Shown here: in pieces, positions 54,352 through 63,709 of the stretch
How the letters are laid out: each line of letters starts with the position of its first letter
Position numbering within the stretch: position 1 is the stretch's first letter
Assembly: GCF_046250175.1 (NCBI RefSeq)
Contig: NZ_CP176468.1
DNA: 64,000 nt
From: Psychromonas sp030397575
Lineage (GTDB): Bacteria; Pseudomonadota; Gammaproteobacteria; Enterobacterales; Psychromonadaceae
Reading direction: 5' to 3' (one strand)
Program-made: the position numbers and the translations under genes
The notes under the pieces: model-generated
The model's database searches: none
Seen by the model: only the letters and a program-made list of their open reading frames with translations
What the model was told of the DNA's origin: nothing

Positions 54352-54807
54352 TTATTCTCCAGTTAGGTTAGGGGCTGGCTCAGTACTACAGCACTGCCAA
54401 TGATTTTCAAAACAATCTAATAAATGACAATCAGTCTCTATGTTCTTGTCAGTACCACAAGAGTTTGAAAATACTTCTAAAGCTTTGATAGTTGTCTGTA
54501 ATTCAGAAATCTGTGTTTTAATTTCTTCAATTTTAGTTAATGATTTATGCTTCACCACTGATCGTGATTGACTACAACAATGATCGAAAATGAGAAAATC
54601 CTTAATTTCATCTAAGGAAAAACCAACTCCTTGAAGCTTTTTCACTAAGCGAATCACTCGAATATCTTCATTAGAATAATGACGAAACCCATTGTTTTTT
54701 GGTGGTTGCTTAATAATGGCTTTGCGTTGGTAATAGCGAATTGTTTCTACGCCAACATTTGCTGCTTTAGCCAGTACGCCAATGGTAATCGGTTTGTTCT
54801 CATTCAT
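54352..54807 (-). CDS. MerR-family metal-responsive regulator
   Basis: A 151-residue MerR protein. The winged helix is ITIGVLAKAANVGVETIRYY followed by GFRHYSNEDIRVIRLVKKL, then a dimerisation helix (84-112) and a Cys-rich tail. Candidate metal ligands are C77/C78, C117, C127, C132, C139 and C140, close to the ZntR/MerR arrangement. Such proteins twist a long-spacer promoter to activate it when metal binds. The gene is preceded by a perfect palindromic operator and followed by a metallothionein gene, so it most likely controls its own operon in response to zinc, cadmium, lead or mercury; the metal is not predictable from sequence alone. Confidence 0.9.
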   Translation of the reverse strand: MNENKPITIGVLAKAANVGVETIRYYQRKAIIKQPPKNNGFRHYSNEDIRVIRLVKKLQGVGFSLDEIKDFLIFDHCCSQSRSVVKHKSLTKIEEIKTQISELQTTIKALEVFSNSCGTDKNIETDCHLLDCFENHWQCCSTEPAPNLTGE

Positions 54808-54825
54808 CGATAGCTCCTATCCTAT

Positions 54826-54850
54826 ACTCTGTACCTAGGTACAGAGTCAA
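54826..54850 (-). promoter_or_regulatory. MerR operator-promoter of the merR-metallothionein operon
   Basis: A perfect 22-bp palindrome at 54826-54847, half-site actctgtacct with its complement. On the minus strand a -35 TTGACT (54845-54850) overlaps it. The -10 is TATAGG (18-bp spacer) or TAGGAT (20-bp spacer); the latter fits the long spacer of MerR-activated promoters. The palindrome lies between the two boxes, exactly where MerR proteins bind. Confidence 0.85.
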
Positions 54851-55060
54851 GCAGGTATTTACACAAAAAGCAAAATAGTTTGTATTTTTCCTTTTTATTT
54901 AAGTGTTAGTTTTTAATAGAGCCGAGATAGATTAGTGACTTTTGTTACAAAATAATTCTTTTAAATGAAAAAGACTTGTCTTTTAAGCTTGTGTTGCTAA
55001 TTTAAATGACTGCTTTGTCTCTTAACGAGGCGTGATTTGGATAACTAAGAGGTATTGCTA

Positions 55061-55312
55061 ATGAAGTTATTTACTATTTCATTTGTTTTTTCAGTGATGA
55101 CTTTATTTATGTTAGTTTTTTTAGATGCTGGTTTATCAAATTTATATTGCACCTGGCCACTCTACTTTATTGAAAAGACTGGGATATTGGGTAATGACAT
55201 TGTTACTTTTTATAATGACTGGTATACCGTTTCAATGAGTTTTTCTCTACTTGTACAAAGTGCCATTATCTATTTTTTGACATCAAAGCTAGCCCCTGAA
55301 AAAGTAACTTAG
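55061..55312 (+). CDS. Small membrane protein of unknown function
   Basis: About 83 residues with two hydrophobic segments (LFTISFVFSVMTLFMLVFLDA and MSFSLLVQSAIIYFLTS) and nothing recognisable between them. The ATG at 55061 with aagagg eight bases upstream is preferred over a TTG two codons earlier. It stands alone between the metallothionein operon promoter and adhE. Confidence 0.6.
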   Translation: MKLFTISFVFSVMTLFMLVFLDAGLSNLYCTWPLYFIEKTGILGNDIVTFYNDWYTVSMSFSLLVQSAIIYFLTSKLAPEKVT

Positions 55313-55358
55313 TTTTATTATTAGTCTGGTCATTTTAGAGTGATGGTTTAGTAATAAA

Positions 55359-55381
55359 AAAGCCTGCATATAGCAGGCTTG
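55359..55381 (-). terminator. Rho-independent terminator of adhE
   Basis: Stem aagcctgc / gcaggctt with an atata-like loop. On the minus strand it is followed by a run of T, 25 bp after the adhE stop. It may also act on the plus-strand small gene. Confidence 0.8.
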
Positions 55382-55405
55382 ATAAGGTTGTTTGAAGGGA
55401 GTTGA

Positions 55406-58090
55406 TTAGCTAACTAATTCTTTCACTTTTTTAGCTGCTACTTTTTTCTCTTCTTTTACTTCTGCTTTTACTTCAACTTCAGGTGCGTCTACAACATCTG
55501 CGTAAGCTTTACCGTAGTAAGAAGCGATTAATACTTCTTTTAGCTCTGCGATTAATGGGTAACGTGGGTTTGCACCTGTACATTGGTCATCAAATGCATG
55601 CTCTGCTAGCTCATCTACTTTAGCCATAAACTCAGCTTCGTTTACACCTGCCGCTTGGATTGATAAAGGAATGTCCAATGCAACTTTTAACTCTTCTAAC
55701 CAGTTTAGTAGAGCATTTAGTTTATCTTCAGTGTTACCTTCAATGAAGCCCAAGTGTGCAGCTACTTCTGCATAACGAGCACGTGCTTTAGGGCGATCGT
55801 ACTGTGAGAATGCAGTTTGTTTAGTTGGGTTATTGGTTGCGTTGTAACGAATTGTATTCGAGATTAATAACGCATTCGCTAAACCGTGTGGAATGTGGAA
55901 CTCAGCACCTAGTTTGTGCGCCATTGAGTGACAAACACCTAGGAATGCATTGGCAAATGACATACCTGCGATTGTTGCTGCGTTATGTACTTTCTCACGT
56001 GCAATTGGGTCTTTCTTGCCGTTTTTGTAAGAGCTTGGTAAGTACTCTTTTAACATTTTAAGTGCTTGTAAAGCATGACCGTCAGAGTATTCATTTGCTA
56101 GTACTGACACGTAAGCTTCCATTGCGTGAGTTACTGCGTCGTAACCACCGAATGCACATAAAGATTTAGGCATATCCATGACTAGGTTAGCGTCAACAAT
56201 CGCCATGTTTGGTGTTAGCTCGTAATCTGCTAATGGGTATTTTTGACCAGTTTTTTCATCGGTAACAACCGCAAATGGTGTGACTTCAGAACCTGTACCA
56301 GATGTAGTTGTGATACATACTAACTCGGCTTTTGACCCCATTTTAGGGAATTTGTAGATACGTTTACGGATATCCATAAAGCGCATTGATAAATCTTCAA
56401 AGTCAGTTTCTGGGTGCTCGTACATTACCCACATGATTTTAGCTGCATCCATTGGAGAACCACCGCCAACGGCTAAAATTACATCTGGTTGGTAGCTTAA
56501 ACATGCTGCTGCACCCGCTTTAACAACCGCTAATGTTGGATCCGCTTCGACTTCATGAAATACTTCAACTTCCATACCTTTTTCTTTTAAGATGCTACGT
56601 AAGTCGTCGATGTAACCGTTATTGAATAGGAAGCGGTCAGTCACGATTAGCGCACGTTTTTTGCCTTCAAGGTCAGTCATTGCAACTGGTAAACAGCCGC
56701 GGCGGAAGTAGATTGATTTTGGTAGTTTATGCCACAACATATTTTCAGCTCTCTTCGCAACAATTTTCTTATTGATAAGGTGTTTTGGACCTACGTTTTC
56801 AGAAATGGCATTACCACCCCATGAACCACAACCTAGTGTTAAAGAAGGCGCTAATTCAAAGTTGTAAAGGTCACCAATACCACCATGAGAAGAAGGTGTG
56901 TTTACTAAGATACGTGCTGTTTTCATTTTATCGCCAAAGTAAGCGATACGATCTGCGTTGGCATCTTGGTCAGTATAAAGTACTGATGTATGACCAACAC
57001 CACCTATGTCTAATACGATACCTGCTTGACGCACTGCATCTTCAAAGTCTTTTGCTTTAAATAGACCTAATGTAGGAGATAGTTTTTCGTGTGCAAACTC
57101 ATCATCCCAAGATGCTTCTAAGCCTTCACCGATTAGGATTTTAGTTGATGTTGGTACTTTAACGCCGGCTAATGCTGCAATTTTGTATGCTGGTTGACCT
57201 ACGATTTTAGCGTTTAGTGCACCATCGATGATTAATACTTTGCGCACTTTCTCTGCATCTGCTTTGTTTAATACTGCTGCACCGTATTTTGCAAAACGTG
57301 CTTTCACTTCGTCGTAGATTGATTCAACTACAATCGCTGCTTGCTCAGAAGCACAGATAACACCGTTATCGAATGTTTTAGACATTAAGATTGAAGAAAC
57401 AGCACGTTTGATATCAGCAGTTTCATCGATTACAACTGGCGTATTACCTGCGCCTACACCGATAGCTGGTTTACCTGAAGAGTAAGCTGCTTTAACCATA
57501 CCAGGACCACCTGTTGCTAAAATCAGGTTGATATCGTCATGCTTCATTAATGCGTTTGAAAGTTCAACTGATGGTACGTCAATCCAACCAATAATGTCTT
57601 TTGGAGCACCTGCTTTTATTGCTGCGTCTAATACTACTTTTGCTGCATAGTTTGTTGCATTTTTTGCACGAGGATGTGGAGAGAAGATACAACCATTACG
57701 AGTTTTAAGGCAAATTAATGCTTTAAAGATGGCTGTAGAGGTCGGGTTCGTAGTTGGTACAATTGCACACACGATACCAACAGGCTCTGCGATCGTGATA
57801 GTGCCGCCTTCTTCGTTGCGGTCAATCACTCCACAGGTTAATTCATCTTTGTATTTGTTGTAAATGAATTCAGAAGCGAAGTGGTTTTTGATCACTTTAT
57901 CTTCCATAATACCCATGCCTGATTCAGTCGCTGCCATTTTAGCAAGTTCGATACGTGCTGTAGATGCGGCTAATGAAGCGGCGCGGAAAATTTTGTCAAC
58001 TTGCTCCTGTGAGTAGCTAGCAAATTCTTTTTGTGCTGCTTTCACTCGAGCAACCATTGCATTTAGTTCAGTGACATTGCTTACAGTCAT
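55406..58090 (-). CDS. adhE: Bifunctional acetaldehyde-CoA / alcohol dehydrogenase AdhE
   Basis: About 894 residues. The N-terminal half is the CoA-acylating aldehyde dehydrogenase with catalytic Cys in NGVICASEQ and the GVGAGNTPVVID region. The C-terminal half is an iron-dependent alcohol dehydrogenase with GGGSPMDAAK and metal ligands in FANAFLGVCHSMAHKLG and HIPHGLANA. It forms spirosomes and makes ethanol from acetyl-CoA under anoxia. The tail is a Lys/Glu/Val-rich extension (EVEVKAEVKEEKKVAAKK). The ATG at 58090, with ggag six bases upstream, is chosen over a TTG four codons earlier. Confidence 0.97.
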   Translation of the reverse strand: MTVSNVTELNAMVARVKAAQKEFASYSQEQVDKIFRAASLAASTARIELAKMAATESGMGIMEDKVIKNHFASEFIYNKYKDELTCGVIDRNEEGGTITIAEPVGIVCAIVPTTNPTSTAIFKALICLKTRNGCIFSPHPRAKNATNYAAKVVLDAAIKAGAPKDIIGWIDVPSVELSNALMKHDDINLILATGGPGMVKAAYSSGKPAIGVGAGNTPVVIDETADIKRAVSSILMSKTFDNGVICASEQAAIVVESIYDEVKARFAKYGAAVLNKADAEKVRKVLIIDGALNAKIVGQPAYKIAALAGVKVPTSTKILIGEGLEASWDDEFAHEKLSPTLGLFKAKDFEDAVRQAGIVLDIGGVGHTSVLYTDQDANADRIAYFGDKMKTARILVNTPSSHGGIGDLYNFELAPSLTLGCGSWGGNAISENVGPKHLINKKIVAKRAENMLWHKLPKSIYFRRGCLPVAMTDLEGKKRALIVTDRFLFNNGYIDDLRSILKEKGMEVEVFHEVEADPTLAVVKAGAAACLSYQPDVILAVGGGSPMDAAKIMWVMYEHPETDFEDLSMRFMDIRKRIYKFPKMGSKAELVCITTTSGTGSEVTPFAVVTDEKTGQKYPLADYELTPNMAIVDANLVMDMPKSLCAFGGYDAVTHAMEAYVSVLANEYSDGHALQALKMLKEYLPSSYKNGKKDPIAREKVHNAATIAGMSFANAFLGVCHSMAHKLGAEFHIPHGLANALLISNTIRYNATNNPTKQTAFSQYDRPKARARYAEVAAHLGFIEGNTEDKLNALLNWLEELKVALDIPLSIQAAGVNEAEFMAKVDELAEHAFDDQCTGANPRYPLIAELKEVLIASYYGKAYADVVDAPEVEVKAEVKEEKKVAAKKVKELVS

Positions 58091-58211
58091 ATATTTCTCC
58101 AAAGTTTAATAAATTTAAAATCTTTAAAAGTGCTTTATTAAGGTGACTTGGTAAAAACAGACTTAGTAAATAACTTTCAATTTGATTATAGGAAGAATGG
58201 GGATTCTCATA

Positions 58212-58225
58212 TTGATCAGGATCAC
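58212..58225 (-). promoter_or_regulatory. FNR-like binding site upstream of adhE
   Basis: TTGATcaggATCAC matches the FNR consensus TTGAT-N4-ATCAA with one mismatch, 122 bp upstream of the adhE start in a 350-bp spacer. It fits anaerobic control of a fermentation gene but has not been tested. The spacer otherwise shows no further recognised feature. Confidence 0.45.
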
Positions 58226-58441
58226 TTTAATGTGCGGATTGTTATTATTTTTAAAGAGATTTAGGTCACTTATTACTAAAAGTGTTTTTTAATCGGAAAA
58301 ATGCCTCTAAAACAGGCTTATTAGTAATATAATATGTTTATATTTCAGGTGGTTAAATTCTTAGTTATTATTGTTAGTCTATCCATTATACTTAGCGCTA
58401 ATAACCTTATTTACAACCAAATCTATTAAGGAAAGTGCAAT

Positions 58442-59563
58442 ATGGTTAATACTTCTACAGCAGCTCGCACCGCGCTGTATTGTTCTGCTTTGGTTATCTC
58501 TTTAGCTGGGATAAAAGTGGCTGCTCCGATTGTTGTTCCTTTTTTATTGTCTTTATTTGTGGCAATTATTTGTAACCCTGCGATTAATTATCTGGAGTCT
58601 AAAAAACTACCAAGAGGATTGGCGATTACATTAGTTATTGCCACCATTTTCTCTCTTTTCATCGTCTTAGGAGGTGTAATTGGTGCTGCTGTAAATGACT
58701 TTAGAAAAGCTATTCCCACTTATGAAGCACAGCTCACTGAGCAGGTAAATTGGCTTGTCGAGTGGTTAGCTGGACATGATATTGCTTTGTCTATGGATGA
58801 GGTTGGGAGCTATTTTGATCCAAGTAAAGTGATGAACTTAGTAACCTCTACTTTAAGTGGTTTCAGTAGTGTACTGGGTAATATCTTTCTGCTGCTATTA
58901 ACCGTGGTATTTATGTTAGCGGAAGGCAAGGTATTTACTAAAAAGCTGCATATGGCCTTTAATGATTCCGCGGAAACAGATAAAAAGCTAGACCATTTTT
59001 TAAAAATGGTTAACCAATATATGGCAATTAAAACGCTAGTCAGTTTGGCAACAGGTTTGATCATTGGCTGCGTGTTATGGGCAATTGGTGTGCAGTTTTA
59101 TGTGTTGTGGGCTTTGCTAGCATTCCTTCTTAATTATATTCCTAATATTGGTTCAATCATCTCAGCTGTACCTGCGGTGATATTAACATTTTTACAACTT
59201 GGAGCGGGTTATGCTTCGGTTGTAGTCGGGTTGTTTGTGAGTGTGAATATGATCATGGGGAATTTGGTTGAACCCCGCTTTATGGGGCGTAGTTTAGGCT
59301 TATCAACTTTAGTGGTATTTCTATCATTAATATTCTGGGGCTGGTTATTGGGTATGGTTGGCATGCTTTTATCTGTACCATTAACCATGATTTTAAAGAT
59401 TGCCTTAGAGAGCAGTGAAGATGGGCGTTGGGTTGCTATTTTATTAAGCTCTGATGAAGAGGTTGAAGTGCTAGAAAATATCGATCAAGACAAAATAGAT
59501 GCTGAATCACAAAATACAGTGTCAGAGAGTTTAGTTAACGTTACTAATAAAGAAGAAAAATAA
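58442..59563 (+). CDS. AI-2E transporter / PerM family membrane protein
   Basis: A 373-residue protein with about eight membrane helices in the AI-2E_transport pattern: two at the N-terminus (ALVISLAGIKVAAPIVVPFLLSLF split), a soluble segment, then LLNYIPNIGSIISAVPAVIL, the family signature, and GNLVEPRFMGRSLGLSTLVVFLSLIFWGWLLG. Some members export autoinducer-2, others act as Na+/H+ antiporters; this one could be either. A ribosome-binding site taaggaaag precedes the ATG. One base separates it from the methyltransferase gene, so they are co-transcribed. Confidence 0.88.
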   Translation: MVNTSTAARTALYCSALVISLAGIKVAAPIVVPFLLSLFVAIICNPAINYLESKKLPRGLAITLVIATIFSLFIVLGGVIGAAVNDFRKAIPTYEAQLTEQVNWLVEWLAGHDIALSMDEVGSYFDPSKVMNLVTSTLSGFSSVLGNIFLLLLTVVFMLAEGKVFTKKLHMAFNDSAETDKKLDHFLKMVNQYMAIKTLVSLATGLIIGCVLWAIGVQFYVLWALLAFLLNYIPNIGSIISAVPAVILTFLQLGAGYASVVVGLFVSVNMIMGNLVEPRFMGRSLGLSTLVVFLSLIFWGWLLGMVGMLLSVPLTMILKIALESSEDGRWVAILLSSDEEVEVLENIDQDKIDAESQNTVSESLVNVTNKEEK

Positions 59564-59564
59564 T

Positions 59565-60494
59565 ATGTTTACAGCATTGCTAGAAAAAATGCATTTCCCT
59601 GAAATAAAAGCAGGGCAAGAGAAAGAGATGGCGCGTTTATTTCACGGCCGAGGGTTTAATTACCCTGAGTACCAACATTTCAATATTGATTGGTTATCAC
59701 CAGTTGCTCTGATTATTCTTTATAAAGAAGAAAGTGACCAATGGTTGGCTAATTTAAGTGAATGTCTATTAGCAGAGTTAAACAACAGAGGTTTTACTGT
59801 AGAAAGTATCCAAGTGCAGTTTCGTTGTCGTGAACTTGCGCCTACCTTTGTTTTATACGGTGAAGAGTTCACGGATTATACTGCCGATGAAAATGGTTTA
59901 TCTTACAAAATCAGCCTAGGAAAAAACCAAAACTACGGTATTTTTTTGGATATGAAAAATGGTCGAACTTGGTTAAAAGAACATAGTGAAGGTAAACGAG
60001 TACTTAACTTATTCTCTTATACCTGTGCTTTTTCTGCTGCTGCCATTGCAGGTGGCGCAGAGCAAGTCGTTAATTTAGATATGAGTAAAGCGGCATTGGC
60101 GGTAGGGCGTGATAACCATCGTTTAAATGGCCATGATTTAGATAAAGTAAAATACTTGGGACATGACTTATTCAAGTCTTGGGGCAAGGTTAAGCGTTTA
60201 GGACCTTACGATATTATTGTCGCTGATCCGCCTTCTTTGCAGAAGGGGAGTGTTAATATTAAGCGTGATTACCCTAAAATTATGCGCCGTTTACCTGAAT
60301 TGTTAAAGGATGGCGGACAGGCATTATTATGCCTAAATAGCCCTGATTTGGATTTCCAATTTATTACCGATTCACTTGCTGAGCATTGCCCTCAAGCTAA
60401 AGTTATCGATATCATAAAACCACCGAGTGAATTTATTAATATTGAACCCGATAAAGGCTTAAAATGCGTGCTAGTGACATTACAGCCTGTGTAG
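59565..60494 (+). CDS. Class I SAM-dependent methyltransferase (RlmI/RlmK-like)
   Basis: A 309-residue protein with an N-terminal domain of about 110 residues and a Rossmann-like methyltransferase domain: ENQNYGIFLDMKNGRTWL-type entry (here GKNQNYGIFLDMKNGR), motif I VLNLFSYTCAFSAAAIAGGA, and motif IV ADPPSLQKG. These match the RlmI/RlmK branch of RNA methyltransferases. The exact substrate cannot be set. Its start is one base after the AI-2E gene stop. Confidence 0.85.
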   Translation: MFTALLEKMHFPEIKAGQEKEMARLFHGRGFNYPEYQHFNIDWLSPVALIILYKEESDQWLANLSECLLAELNNRGFTVESIQVQFRCRELAPTFVLYGEEFTDYTADENGLSYKISLGKNQNYGIFLDMKNGRTWLKEHSEGKRVLNLFSYTCAFSAAAIAGGAEQVVNLDMSKAALAVGRDNHRLNGHDLDKVKYLGHDLFKSWGKVKRLGPYDIIVADPPSLQKGSVNIKRDYPKIMRRLPELLKDGGQALLCLNSPDLDFQFITDSLAEHCPQAKVIDIIKPPSEFINIEPDKGLKCVLVTLQPV

Positions 60495-60519
60495 TAGATA
60501 TATTTTAAGTTGTATTTAA

Positions 60520-60544
60520 AAGGAGCGCATATCGCTTCTTTTTT
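60520..60544 (+). terminator. Rho-independent terminator after the methyltransferase gene
   Basis: Stem aaggagcg / cgcttctt with one G-T pair, catat loop and a T run. It is followed by a short direct repeat (ttttatagcttattta, twice). Confidence 0.75.
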
Positions 60545-60608
60545 ATAGCTTATTTATTTTTTTATAGCTTATTTATTTTGTTATCAATGAACTTACAAGT
60601 ACAGCGAG

Positions 60609-61211
60609 TTATTTAATACTGACAGTGTTAATCGCTTGATTGAATGCATTCTCCAGGTTTTTGTAAGTATCAACTTTAGCTGTTGCGGTAAACATTAAGA
60701 AGACGTTTTCAGACAGGGAAATATGATATTGCATAGAGACAGTGCCTTCTAAGCCTCCATCAAATTTAGCATACAGAGCATTTCTACCTATCACTTCAGT
60801 TTGTTTACACTCATAGAGTGTAATGTCGCGTTGAAAGAGACTGCTTAGCTCTGATTTTGCACTGGCACAGACTTCAGCAAGCTCATTGGCATTATTAGGT
60901 ACACTCCCTACTTGCTTCATGACATTAATGTTATCGGTAAAGCTACTTACAGCATCCTCTGTATTATTGGGAATAAAATAAAGAGCCATATTGCCAGATT
61001 GGATAACTGGTATAACCTGCTCTAACAATGCTGGTGGAATGCCTTCTATTTGATCGAAATTAAAAAGATCAGGATTCGCTTTTATTTCTGGCCCTGTTAG
61101 TGGCGACCAACTATCAGGAATTTGCATGGTGTAACCTAAATCGCTAGTAGCTTGCTTAGCTTGTGCAAACAAGCTGATGATCATTAGGCTGGTACATAAA
61201 AAATATTTCAT
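60609..61211 (-). CDS. Secreted hypothetical protein
   Basis: About 200 residues from the ATG at 61211 (ggagag upstream), which begins a clean signal peptide MKYFLCTSLMIISLFAQA; an in-frame ATG 22 codons upstream is less likely. The mature part (SDLGYTMQIPDSWSPLTGPE, then KYECKQTEV-like CKQTEV with two Cys in CASAKSEL and LYECKQ) resembles periplasmic domains of unknown function that begin with an IPxxW motif. No enzyme motif is seen. It stands alone. Confidence 0.65.
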   Translation of the reverse strand: MKYFLCTSLMIISLFAQAKQATSDLGYTMQIPDSWSPLTGPEIKANPDLFNFDQIEGIPPALLEQVIPVIQSGNMALYFIPNNTEDAVSSFTDNINVMKQVGSVPNNANELAEVCASAKSELSSLFQRDITLYECKQTEVIGRNALYAKFDGGLEGTVSMQYHISLSENVFLMFTATAKVDTYKNLENAFNQAINTVSIK

Positions 61212-61354
61212 TGTATCTCTCCGTGACATAATACCAATTCCATTAACTTGCTGATTTATTTTACTGGTTAAAATCACTCACTTCTGTGTGGTAAGTATTA
61301 TAAAGAGGACAAACTGATTAGTTATTCCCTCCTGTAAAGTTATTTAAGATGACT

Positions 61355-61414
61355 GTTTAGATAATCGTTTAGATAATCGTTTAGATAATCGTTTAGATAA
61401 TCGTTTAGATAATA
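61355..61414. repeat. Five tandem copies of a 12-bp unit (gtttagataatc)
   Basis: Copies at 61355, 61367, 61379, 61391 and 61403; the first four are identical and the last differs at its final base. It lies between the secreted-protein gene and the pta terminator. Length variation is expected. Confidence 0.9.
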
Positions 61415-61415
61415 A

Positions 61416-61452
61416 AAAGCCCCGTTTAACTTTAGTAGTTAAACGGGGCTTT
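61416..61452 (-). terminator. Rho-independent terminator of pta
   Basis: A perfect 15-bp stem (aaagccccgtttaac with its complement) and a seven-base loop, followed on the minus strand by ttatta. It is 30 bp after the pta stop. Confidence 0.85.
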
Positions 61453-61481
61453 AATGTTGTGGTTAGCTTGTTAAGTAAAGA

Positions 61482-63647
61482 TTAACCTTCGATTAACGCC
61501 GCTTTTTCACTAGCTTGTGTTGCTTGAATTGCTGTAAGTGCAATGGTGTAAACAATATCGTCTACTAATGCTCCACGAGACAAGTCATTAACAGGTTTGC
61601 GCATACCTTGTAGCATTGGACCAATACTGATTAAGTTAGCACTACGTTGTACCGCTTTGTACGTTGTATTACCTGTGTTCAAGTCAGGGAAGATAAATAC
61701 GGTTGCTTGACCAGCTACTTTAGAGTCTGGCGCTTTGCTCTTCGCTACATTTTCCATCACAGCTGCATCGTATTGTAGAGGGCCGTCGATTAATAAGTCT
61801 GGACGACGCTCTTGTGCAATCTTAGTTGCTTCACGTACTTTCTCAACATCTGAACCTGCACCTGAGTTACCTGTAGAGTAACTGATCATCGCTACTTTAG
61901 GATCAATACCAAAGGCAATCGCTGAGTCAGCTGATTGAATAGCGATATCAGCTAATTGGTCAGCTGTTGGGTCTGGGTTGATTGCACAGTCACCGTATAC
62001 CAATACTTGATCAGGCAATAGCATGAAGAAGATTGAAGATACTAAACTCGCACCTGGAGCTGTTTTGATTAGCTGTAAAGCAGGGCGGATTGTGTTTGCT
62101 GTAGTATGAACTGCACCAGATACTAGACCTGCTACTTCATTTTCCGCTAACATCATAGTACCTAGTACTACTGTGTCTTGCAGTTGTTCACGTGCTACAA
62201 CTTCTGTTAAACCTTTGCCTTTACGTAATGCAACCATAGGCGCTACATATTGCTCAATCACATCAACAGGATTTACGATTTCAACTTCATCTGTCACAAC
62301 AATACCTTGTTGTGTTGCGATGCGGTGGATCTCTTCTGGGTTACCTAGTAATACAGGTTTAGCGATACCACGTTGCGCACAGATAACTGCTGCTTGGATA
62401 GTACGTGGCTCTTCACCTTCAGGTAACACGATGCGTTGGTTTGCTTTACGTGCTAACTCTGTTAAATGGTAACGGAATGCTGGTGGTGATAAACGACGTG
62501 ATAATGAAGAATCTTCAGTTAACGTGTTTAACCAGTGTTTATCAATGTGGCTTGCGATGTACTCTTGTACTTTTTCAATACGCTCTAGATCGTCAACTGG
62601 AATTTCCATGTTGAAGTTCTGTAAACGTTGAGCTGTTTGCCATGTGTTACTTTTAATCAATAGAATAGGTAAACCCGCATCCATTGCACTTTGACACAGT
62701 TTAATTACTTCTTCTTCAGGTGTGTAATCACCCGTCAATAATAAACAACCGATCTTCATGCCATTCATTACTGCTAAACAAGCTGCAATAATTACATCAC
62801 TACGGTCGCCAGAAGTCACTAGCATTGAGCCTGCTTTAAAGTGCTCAACCATGTTTGGAATAGAGCGTGCGCAGAAAGTAACAGAGTGTAAACGACGGTT
62901 TTCTAAATCGCCTGCATTTAAGATTTTTGCTTCTAAGTGAACGGCTAAATCTTTAACACGAGGGGCAATTAGTTCAGCACTCCATGGAATGCAACCTAAG
63001 ATTGGCAATGGGCTTTTGCTAAACATTTGTAACACTTCAAGATTGTTATTAATGCTTGCTTCAGGAATGTCGAACATCTCTGTGATATCCATACCTGTTT
63101 TATCATTTTCATCAATTGGCGCGCCCACTTTATTAATGATGCAACCGGCAATACGCTCATTGTCTTTACCACCAAATGAAGAAACTGCAATTTCCATGCG
63201 CTCTTTCAATTGTTGAGAGGTATCGTTACTTGGATGAGTAACAAATACCATCTCTGCACCTAGTGCTTTAGCAATACTGTAGTTAACACTATTGGCAAAC
63301 TGGTGTTTATCAGTAGGTACTAAACCCTCAACGATAATTACATCGCTGTCTTTAGTGCCTTCACGGAAACGCTCAACAATATTTTCAAGCAATTCTGAAG
63401 TGCGACCTGAAGAAATAAGGTTTTCAGCGTATTTCATTGCAAAAGGTTCAGGAGGTAGGATGTTGCATGAGTTACGTAGAGTCGTTGTTGAACGTTCTGT
63501 ACCGTGGTCACCTTGACGAGGTTGAGCAATTGGTTTGAAGAAGTTAACTGCAACGCCTTGACGCTCCATTGCGCGAACCATACCAAGACTAACTGAAGTA
63601 ACACCAACACCAGCCCCGATTGGGATAAGCATTATTGTACGTGCCAT
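61482..63647 (-). CDS. pta: Phosphate acetyltransferase
   Basis: A 721-residue long-form Pta. The N-terminal part begins MARTIMLIPIGAGVGVTSVSLGM, related to dethiobiotin-synthetase-like P-loop proteins, then a DRTGG regulatory domain, and the C-terminal catalytic PTA_PTB domain (about 390-710) with IVLPEGEEPRTIQAA and SYSTGNSGAGSDVEKV. It interconverts acetyl-CoA and acetyl phosphate. It follows ackA on the same strand; a terminator-like hairpin lies between them, so pta may also have its own promoter. Confidence 0.97.
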   Translation of the reverse strand: MARTIMLIPIGAGVGVTSVSLGMVRAMERQGVAVNFFKPIAQPRQGDHGTERSTTTLRNSCNILPPEPFAMKYAENLISSGRTSELLENIVERFREGTKDSDVIIVEGLVPTDKHQFANSVNYSIAKALGAEMVFVTHPSNDTSQQLKERMEIAVSSFGGKDNERIAGCIINKVGAPIDENDKTGMDITEMFDIPEASINNNLEVLQMFSKSPLPILGCIPWSAELIAPRVKDLAVHLEAKILNAGDLENRRLHSVTFCARSIPNMVEHFKAGSMLVTSGDRSDVIIAACLAVMNGMKIGCLLLTGDYTPEEEVIKLCQSAMDAGLPILLIKSNTWQTAQRLQNFNMEIPVDDLERIEKVQEYIASHIDKHWLNTLTEDSSLSRRLSPPAFRYHLTELARKANQRIVLPEGEEPRTIQAAVICAQRGIAKPVLLGNPEEIHRIATQQGIVVTDEVEIVNPVDVIEQYVAPMVALRKGKGLTEVVAREQLQDTVVLGTMMLAENEVAGLVSGAVHTTANTIRPALQLIKTAPGASLVSSIFFMLLPDQVLVYGDCAINPDPTADQLADIAIQSADSAIAFGIDPKVAMISYSTGNSGAGSDVEKVREATKIAQERRPDLLIDGPLQYDAAVMENVAKSKAPDSKVAGQATVFIFPDLNTGNTTYKAVQRSANLISIGPMLQGMRKPVNDLSRGALVDDIVYTIALTAIQATQASEKAALIEG

Positions 63648-63672
63648 GAGCTTTCCTTTTATAAGATCAAAA

Positions 63673-63694
63673 AAAGGGAGTATAGACTCCCTTT
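63673..63694 (-). terminator. Hairpin between ackA and pta
   Basis: Perfect stem aaagggagt / actcccttt with an atag loop; on the minus strand it is followed by ttttt. It lies just after ackA and could attenuate read-through into pta. Confidence 0.7.
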
Positions 63695-63709
63695 AAAAAT
63701 TAGTGGTAA

